DNA from: Desmodus rotundus
Lineage: Eukaryota; Chordata; Mammalia; Chiroptera; Phyllostomidae
Assembly (NCBI RefSeq): GCF_022682495.2
Contig: NC_071399.1
Location: 10,211,342 to 10,275,341 of the forward strand
Reading direction: 5' to 3'
Length of the DNA stretch: 64,000 nt
Shown: in pieces, positions 58,309 through 64,000 of the stretch
How the letters are laid out: each line of letters begins with the position of its first letter
Position numbering within the stretch: position 1 is the first letter of the stretch
Program-made: the position numbers and the translations under genes
The notes under the pieces: generated by a model
The model's database searches: none
Told to the model about the DNA's origin: nothing
The model's input: the letters and a program-made list of their open reading frames with translations, nothing else

Positions 58309-58513
58309 TCAGCACTTGTTCGCCTCAGCATCCCTGCTGACAAGTTGTGGTGCTCATTCTTACTGTGGGGAAGCTCTGCTTTTCACTGCAGGATGCTTAG
58401 CAGTGTACCTCTACCTGCTAGATTTCAGTAGCTCCCTCCAATTGTGAAACCTAGCAATGTCTTCAGACATTGTCCAATGTTCCCTGGGTAACTTGTCTAG
58501 GTGGAGAACCATG
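58309..58513 (-). mobile_element. MER20-type hAT-Charlie element
   Basis: Reverse-complement MER20: 'gcaggatgcttagcagtgta', 'cctctacctgctagatttca', 'gtagctccctccaattgtg', 'aatgtcttcagacattgtcc', 'aatgttccctgggtaactt', ending 'ggagaaccatgg'. About 205 bp. MER20 copies have been linked in other mammals to regulatory roles; nothing here tests that. Confidence 0.8.
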
Positions 58514-59019
58514 GCTATCAGTGAACTCTGTGTGCCCCTAGAATCAAGCGAACACTACATTCCATTTCCTCTCCTTTGCTCAAGGTCATTGCTCCTGCAG
58601 TTCTTCCCTCTTCACTTTGTTCTATCAGTAAGTTTAGCGATTTCCTTCTTTATTGGATCATTTCCATGTCTACACAAAAAATGTTTTTATTCTTTCCCCA
58701 AATATCTCTTAGCCCCACTTTGCCCTTTGCCTAACACTCCAATTTCATTGCTCCTCCGCACAGTACAAAATTGCTTGAAAATGTTTGTGTTCATTGTGTG
58801 AAATCTCCTCTTTCCTATTCTCTCTTAAAATCACTTCAATCAGAGCTTTGCGTTGCTACTCTCAAGGGTGTCACCAACAACGCCACTCTGCTGAGTACAG
58901 TAGACAATTCTCAGCTCTTTCCTTGTCTTATAAGCAATATTTCATATAGTCAGTCTCATTTTCCCTCTTAGAATATTTTCTTCACTTGGCTTTCAGGACA
59001 TAACATTTTCTAAGTTTTC

Positions 59020-59219
59020 TTTATATATAGAGAGAGAGAGAGCTAAGGGAAGGGAGGGAGAAAGAGAGGGAGAGAAACATCAATGTGTGGTTGTCTCTTG
59101 CGCACCCCTTACTGGGGACCTGGCCGGCAACCCAGGCATGTGCCCTGACTGGGAAGGGAACTGGTGACCCTTTGGTTTGCAGGCCTGCGCTCAATCCACT
59201 GAGCCACACCAGCCAGAGC
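59020..59219 (-). mobile_element. Ves SINE inserted in L2
   Basis: Minus strand head TGGCTGGTGTGGCTCAGTGG, then ggtttgcaggcctgcgctca-type text on the plus strand, body with caatgtgtggttgtctcttg, and a (GA)n/(TA)n tail near 59026-59042. Flanks cattttctaagttttc (59004-59019) and cattgtctaagttttc (59221-59236) match at 15 of 16. The flanks belong to L2, fixing the order of insertion. Confidence 0.95.
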
Positions 59220-59424
59220 ACATTGTCTAAGTTTTCACCTGCCCTCTTTTGCAGCAACTTTTCAGTCTGTCTTGAGTTTATCTTTCTATTATCCTGACTA
59301 TATAAATTTTGAGTTCCAAGATGTTCACATCTTGAACCTCTTCTCTGCCATCCTCACTCATCTGATAACCTCACTTGATCGTTTAGCATTAAATATCACT
59401 GTCCACCGATGATGTCTCAATTCC

Positions 59425-59815
59425 CAGCTCCATCCAGGGAGCCCAGCCTGCTCCTGTGCATCCACACTCATACCATCCCTTGTTCTGGGCATCCAGCAAC
59501 AGACCCTTGATTTTGAGTTTGACTAGATGACTTGCTTGGACCAATGGAATGTGGTGGAAGGTGGCAATGTGCAAGTTCCGGGACGAGGCTGTAAGAAAAA
59601 TTGAGAGTGTTCTGCTGCCCAGGAACATGCCTCAGCTATCCTGCTGGTCCAATGATGATTAGACAGTGGAGCAACTGTGGCCTAACCCAAGTCCTGTAGC
59701 CACACCCAGGCAAGCTCAGTTTCCATCAGCTGGTCCCCAGCCAACTCAGTCAAGTGAGCAAGAATATATGACGGTTTAATCCATTCAATTTTGGAATGGG
59801 TTGTTAACAACGCAT
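59425..59815 (+). repeat. MaLR-like LTR inserted in L2
   Basis: 'ttggaccaatggaatgtggt', 'gaaggtggcaatgtgcaag', 'atcctgctggtccaatgatg', 'ccccagccaactcagtcaa', 'tggaatgggttgttaacaac' follow the same LTR type as 1600-1943. The L2 text resumes after it. Boundaries are approximate. Confidence 0.5.
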
Positions 59816-60505
59816 GACTATGGCAAGAGTAAATTAATCTCAACTCCTAATTTTCCTCATGAACCTGGTTTTCTCCCAATCATTCTGCCCAATGTTGATA
59901 ATTCCTTTCTTCCCACTTCTCAGGCCAAAAAGAAAATATGAGTTACTTTTGGCTTCTTTCTTCTCACATTCCACATCCAAATCATTAGACAATCCTATTT
60001 TCTCTACCTTCAAAATATTTCTCAGGCTTGTGAATCTCAGGCTACCATCATCTCTCTCTTAGGGCATTGTTAACAGCTTGCAAAATGGTCTCCCTGCTTC
60101 CGTCTGCCCTGGCCTCTGTAGATTTTGCTCTCCACACTGTAATAAATGATCTTGTTAAGTAACAAGCACATCCCTCCTCTGCTCAAAACCTTCCAGTAGT
60201 TTCCAACCTCACTTGTAATAAAAGCTAAAATCCTCACACTCCAAAACCCTGCAGGTCTTGTGGCATCTGTGCCTCCCCCAACACCTGTTGTCTCTGACCC
60301 CCTCTCCTACCACTGACTCTCCCATTTGCTCCCTCACTCAGGCCACACCAGCCTTCCTGCTGTTCCATGAACAACCAAGCACACTTCTGGTCTGAGGTCT
60401 TTGCCTTGGCCATGCTCTCTGCCTAGAACACCATTCCTTCTAATAGCTCCACAGCCACCTCTCATCACTTTCAAGTCTTCACTCAAAGCTGCCTTCATGA
60501 GAAAA

Positions 60506-60928
60506 CTCTATTAGCTCACCGGGGCTGCTGTGACACAGCATCACAAATGAGGTGGTATAAACAAGAGAAATGCACTGTCGCATAGTTCTAGAGGCTAGAA
60601 ATCTGAAATTAAGGTGTCAGCAGGGTTGGTTCTTTTTCTGTGATGAGGAATCTGTTCCAGGCTTTTCTCCTTGACTTGGAGATGACCGTCTTCGTGTTCA
60701 CACGATCTTTCCCCGTGTCTTCACATCATCTCTCTCCTGTGTGTCTCCGTGTCCAAATGTCCCCCTTTTTATGTCATACTAGATCAGGGCCCATCCTAAC
60801 AACCTTAGTTTCCCATGAGTACCTCTGCAAAGATGCTATGTCCCAATAAAGTCACATGTAAGTTCCTGAGAGTTAGGAACTTAATGTGTGCATTTGGAGG
60901 GAACACAGCTCTACCCAGAACACCTCCC
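60506..60928 (+). repeat. LTR-like ancient repeat inserted in L2
   Basis: Same broad family as 20075 and 29155: 'gctcaccggggctgctgtga', 'gttctagaggctagaaatct', 'aaggtgtcagcagggttggt', 'gtgtcttcacatcatctctc', 'agatcagggcccatcctaac'. A short ctatt occurs at both junctions, compatible with a 5-bp LTR-type duplication but too short to prove it. Confidence 0.6.
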
Positions 60929-61112
60929 CTAATTATCTATTTTAAATCACAACCCTATCTACTTCTTATCATCCTTTTTATAGAGCTTATCACTTTCAAA
61001 CACACTATAAAAACTGGGTTCTTCCCCCAAAGAAAACAAGACCATGATATCTCCAGACTAGAAAATAGTCTACATGACACAAAGTAGTTGTTCAATAATT
61101 ATCAGCTGAAAA

Positions 61113-61564
61113 ACTACCCATCTGAATCCAATATGTCTTTTTCCTCCACAGTGATTTCCTATGGGACAGTAACTAAGTAGCCTTTCACTTACCAGACCCA
61201 GAGGCCAACGATGTCTGACTTGGCTGCCTAGCTGTTCCCTATGGTTCTATCTACTCTGAACCACCCAGAAAATACACGTCCTAGGAACCTTGTCCTAAGA
61301 ATATGCTAACCACAACACTGTCATTATAACAACAATTGCCAGGAACTTGATAATTCACTTTTACGATGCCTTGAAAATATTAAAGTGATTTTGCATTAAA
61401 GTTAACTTTCTGCTAAGTTTGACCCTTCCAGTTTATACTTACTATTCTTACAAAAGATATCCTACTCGCTTCTTCATCTCTCTCTGTGCATAGTACGGTT
61501 GCATTACACAGGTTTCCTTTCTCTTTTTTTGATTGATAAAGCGGTGTTTATTATGACGAAGAGG
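61113..61564. other. Unassigned AT-rich sequence
   Basis: No gene, RNA or repeat recognised. Confidence 0.45.
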
Positions 61565-61700
61565 ACCAATCAGAATCAGCACCCCTGAAATAGAATCCTG
61601 GCTCAACTGCACAAGCATGGACAACTTTGCTTAACTTCTCTGCACTTGTCTGAGTTATCTGTAAGATGATAAGGATTCTAAAAGGTCTTCTCATTTCCAT
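61565..61700 (-). repeat. MIR SINE remnant
   Basis: Reverse-complement MIR: 'gaaatagaatcctggctcaa', 'gacaactttgcttaacttct', 'ctgagttatctgtaagatga', 'taaggattctaaaaggtctt'. Short, in order. Confidence 0.6.
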
Positions 61701-62739
61701 TTCTCTGTTTATGCATAGGTATCATCAAGTCTCCCCTAGAATTATGTGGATATCCTTGGTATTAATTTATTTACTCTACAGACAGAACTAGTGGTTCTGG
61801 TAATCAAAAGGAATATCAAGAAAATAACACATTATGGTCTTAGAATAATCAAGAAAAAGCATTCATTGCTACAACAGACTAAACTCTCCTACAAATTCCT
61901 ACCACCATCAGCTCTGCCCTGCTTTTACAGCAGACCTAGAAGAGAAGGAAATTATTAACTTAAAAGGAAGAAAAAACTATTAAAATAACAAGTCACTCAG
62001 AATAATAGACTATTATGAGGCAAAGTATAATCTCAATAATAAATCTTTAAATCATTGTTTTAGTGGCTGGTTTTTGAATGATCTTTGGGTTTAGAGATAC
62101 CAGCTGTTATATTGAAGTAAGAATTATATGTGTATCCTGCCTTTTATGCATGGAACCAATAATATTTTGCAGTATGAACCTGAAACTATCATCTCCTGAT
62201 TTGTGGCTTTAACATTCCTTGAAGATTCTAGAGCAATGGATTTAAACTCTTTTTTACCTTTGGTCTAAGATATTCTCATCTCATTTAAAAGCTTTTATTT
62301 TTAAAGACTGGCATGAAACTCAGAGCTTTCATTTACCTAATTTTGGATGCGATTAATGCATAAATAGTTGTATATCTACACAAATACAAATATAAATTCA
62401 AAACCAAAAAAACTCAAGTTTGGTTATTTTGCCCCTATGTATCTTTTATATGTCATTTTTGATTTTTAAATATGGGAATACATTGCTTATGTAAAAAAAT
62501 TAGAAGGCAAAATATTTTTATGTTATTGGATAACATAAAAAAACATATATACACACACAGAAAGAGAGCTTCCTTTCACTTCCCTTCTCCAGAAGCAGAT
62601 TAAAATAGCCTGAGTCGAAGCGTGTTACTGTGTACTTTCAATGATTGTCTTCATTTCTACGAAAATGAGAGGATAAAATGAGCGCTGCTATTTTAGCCGG
62701 GCTACTGTGCACTATAATATGGATATTTTTAGAAGAGTC
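61701..62739. other. AT-rich unique sequence
   Basis: No gene, RNA or repeat recognised. Confidence 0.5.
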
Positions 62740-63130
62740 CATTTGGTAATCGCTCCGAATGGAAACTTCTTTCTGCCCGCACCTGCTTCTGGAAGCCGTG
62801 GCTGTGACTTAGGGGCCGCAGAGGCCCGTGTCTGCCAGGAGCCCAGAGCAAGGCGGCAGGAGCCCAGCGGTGCCCTCTGCCTGTTCGCGTTCCTGCTTCG
62901 CTCTGGCGGCCGTTGTTTTTGGACCGCGTGACAGTAACGCAGTGAAATCATTCACTTTGTGTGACAGTAAATGCTTTCATGTGCGTGTCATCATATACGT
63001 AATTCCTATTTCTGACGAATCCTGAAGCACGGTCGTGAGGATGTCCCGTTTGTGGTCCAGCAGGAAGACGTAGAGATGCCCGTCCTGAAAAGGCAGAAGA
63101 AGAACGAAAGTTTGGGGGTGGTAATGAACT
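62740..63130. promoter_or_regulatory. CpG-rich patch (CpG-island-like)
   Basis: Roughly 25-30 CpG in about 390 bases (for example ttcgcgttcc, ggcggccgttg, gaccgcgtgac, cacggtcgtgag), far above the surrounding AT-rich, CpG-poor sequence. No known repeat was recognised. Overlapping short frames on both strands (62707-63184) have no motif. It could be an orphan CpG island, an alternative first exon, or an unrecognised GC-rich transposon. No TATA box, splice signal or transcript evidence can be shown. Confidence 0.4.
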
Positions 63131-63776
63131 CTTCATCGTCATCAGTAATTTCCTTCGTTTCTTTTTCACATACCTCGTTTTCACTTTGGTGAATAATTCA
63201 TCCGTAGTGCATATAGTGAATACATATATCTAAAAATAAAATGTCTAATCCATAATATGTGTATCCCAAAATATAAAAAGTGTGGTTACTGCTGTTTATG
63301 CCTAATATTTTATATATTTCTCAGTATTCCCACAGGGGTTAGTAATGGGGTTAAATACTAAGATTTTTCTGTATAATCATCTTCAAAATTTTTAGGAAAC
63401 AATATAATTCCCAAGATAAGAAGAATTGTGAAAAATCTGTTACATGGATTTGGTAGACAAAAAAAAAAAAAAAGCTAAGGAAAAATGGTTAGGAATTGAG
63501 TCTTCTGTGTATATGAATGACATTTCAGTATGAAAGAGTTCTCACAGGACTGCTAACCCGCAAGAGTTGCATGAACAAAGACTGACGTGTGATTTATAAT
63601 GGCTATTTATTCTAACTTATTCACCACCTGAGTGCTTAATTTGAAATCTTTCCATCTAGTAATTCTGTGTTAAGTAAACACCATTTTTGAAAGGATTTGA
63701 AAAAAATTAATGAAATTGTCATCTCTTATTTTGCAGAAATTCCTCATACCCATGCATCTAGTGCTATAGAGTTGTA
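63131..63776. other. AT-rich sequence with an A15-type run
   Basis: No gene recognised. A run of about 15 A lies at 63459-63473 without a retrocopied sequence that I recognise before it. Confidence 0.5.
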
Positions 63777-64000
63777 TCCTTTTTTTAAGTATATTTTATT
63801 GATTATGCTATTACAGTTGTCTCGATTTTCCCCTTTTCCCCTCCTCCGCCCAGTATCTCCCTTTCCTCCAGCATTCCCTCTTCCTTAGTTCATGTCCATG
63901 GGTCATGCATAAAGGTTCTTTCGCTTCTTCATTTCCTATACTATTCTTAACACCCCCCTATTTTGTACCTTCCAATTATGCTTCGTAATCCCTGCACCTT
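63777..64000 (-). mobile_element. Half-L1 3' end, continues beyond window
   Basis: Same 3' UTR module as at 29713, 34804 and 41945: t-run, 'ttattgattatgctattaca', 'tagttcatgtccatgggtca', 'ttctttcgcttcttcatttc', 'accttccaattatgcttc'. Cut by the window end, so ORF1 content is unknown. Confidence 0.85.

Larger units (their letters stand above)
58530..61112 (+). repeat. L2 LINE, RT part to 3' end, with later insertions
   Basis: Sense L2 order resumes: RT-like text at 58830-58990 ('gggtgtcaccaacaacgcca', 'ttggctttcaggacataaca'), then 59236-59424 ('gaacctcttctctgccatcc', 'aatatcactgtccaccgatg'), 59816-60505 ('ctcaaaaccttccagtagtt', 'ggccacaccagccttcctgc', 'gccttggccatgctctctgc'), and finally 60929-61112 ('ctattttaaatcacaaccct', 'agtagttgttcaataattat', the 3' end). 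The gaps are the Ves at 59020-59219 and LTR-like inserts at 59425 and 60506. No frame survives. Confidence 0.78.

Noticed and set aside
1..64000. CRISPR arrays, operons, ribosome binding sites, phage or plasmid features
   Set aside because: None seen; repeat content (MIR, L2, L1, Ves) shows mammalian nuclear DNA, where these are not expected.

Overview
The window looks like nuclear DNA from a yangochiropteran bat. It carries five or six tRNA-derived Ves SINEs (heads of the type GTGTGGCTCAGTGG with a GGTTCGATTCC-type B box, plus a short AT-rich tail), bat-type L1 3' ends and short non-autonomous hAT elements. These sit on an older mammalian background of MIR, L2, L1M, MER5, MER20 and LTR relics. 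The sequence is AT-rich and CpG-poor with many stop codons, and I found no convincing protein-coding exon, tRNA, rRNA or other structured RNA gene. Gene-desert or large-intron sequence fits best. No Helitron (Helibat) was noticed; that is weak evidence against a vespertilionid and settles nothing by itself.

Layout. 0-11 kb is mostly unique AT-rich sequence with a MaLR-like LTR (1.6-1.9 kb), a probable ERV LTR (3.7-4.5 kb), two minus-strand Ves SINEs (4.75 and 5.8 kb) and L2/MIR relics. 12-16.2 kb is old plus-strand L1 (5' UTR/ORF1 part, then the ORF2 3' end and 3' UTR). 18.0-20.0 kb is an unusually long minus-strand L2. 20-29 kb holds LTR-like and L2 remnants, a 56-bp L1 micro-insertion with perfect target-site duplication (24.15 kb) and long unique stretches. 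29.2-35 kb holds two 3' ends of an ORF2-less L1 family, a hAT MITE (32.8 kb) and a long pyrimidine tract. 36.9-38.4 kb holds a MER5 copy and a ~0.9 kb terminal-inverted-repeat DNA transposon. 40.3 kb is a plus-strand Ves. 41.9-44.1 kb is an apparently full-length half-L1 (5' UTR, broken ORF1, 3' UTR, no ORF2), itself carrying a hAT insertion with an exact 8-bp duplication. 45-55 kb holds a strong palindrome, L2, Ves and MIR copies and an L1 3' UTR split by a Ves. 56.7-61.1 kb is a long plus-strand L2 with endonuclease- and RT-like parts, split by several later insertions. 62.7-63.1 kb is a CpG-rich patch, and the window ends inside a fourth half-L1 3' end.

There is no operon-like or pathway logic here. 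The biology is the layering of mobile elements: ancient L2/MIR, then L1M, MER and LTR copies, then bat-era Ves, half-L1 and hAT insertions, some still flanked by readable target-site duplications. Family names come from recalled consensus sequences, not a database search. Boundaries of old repeats are approximate to tens of bases.
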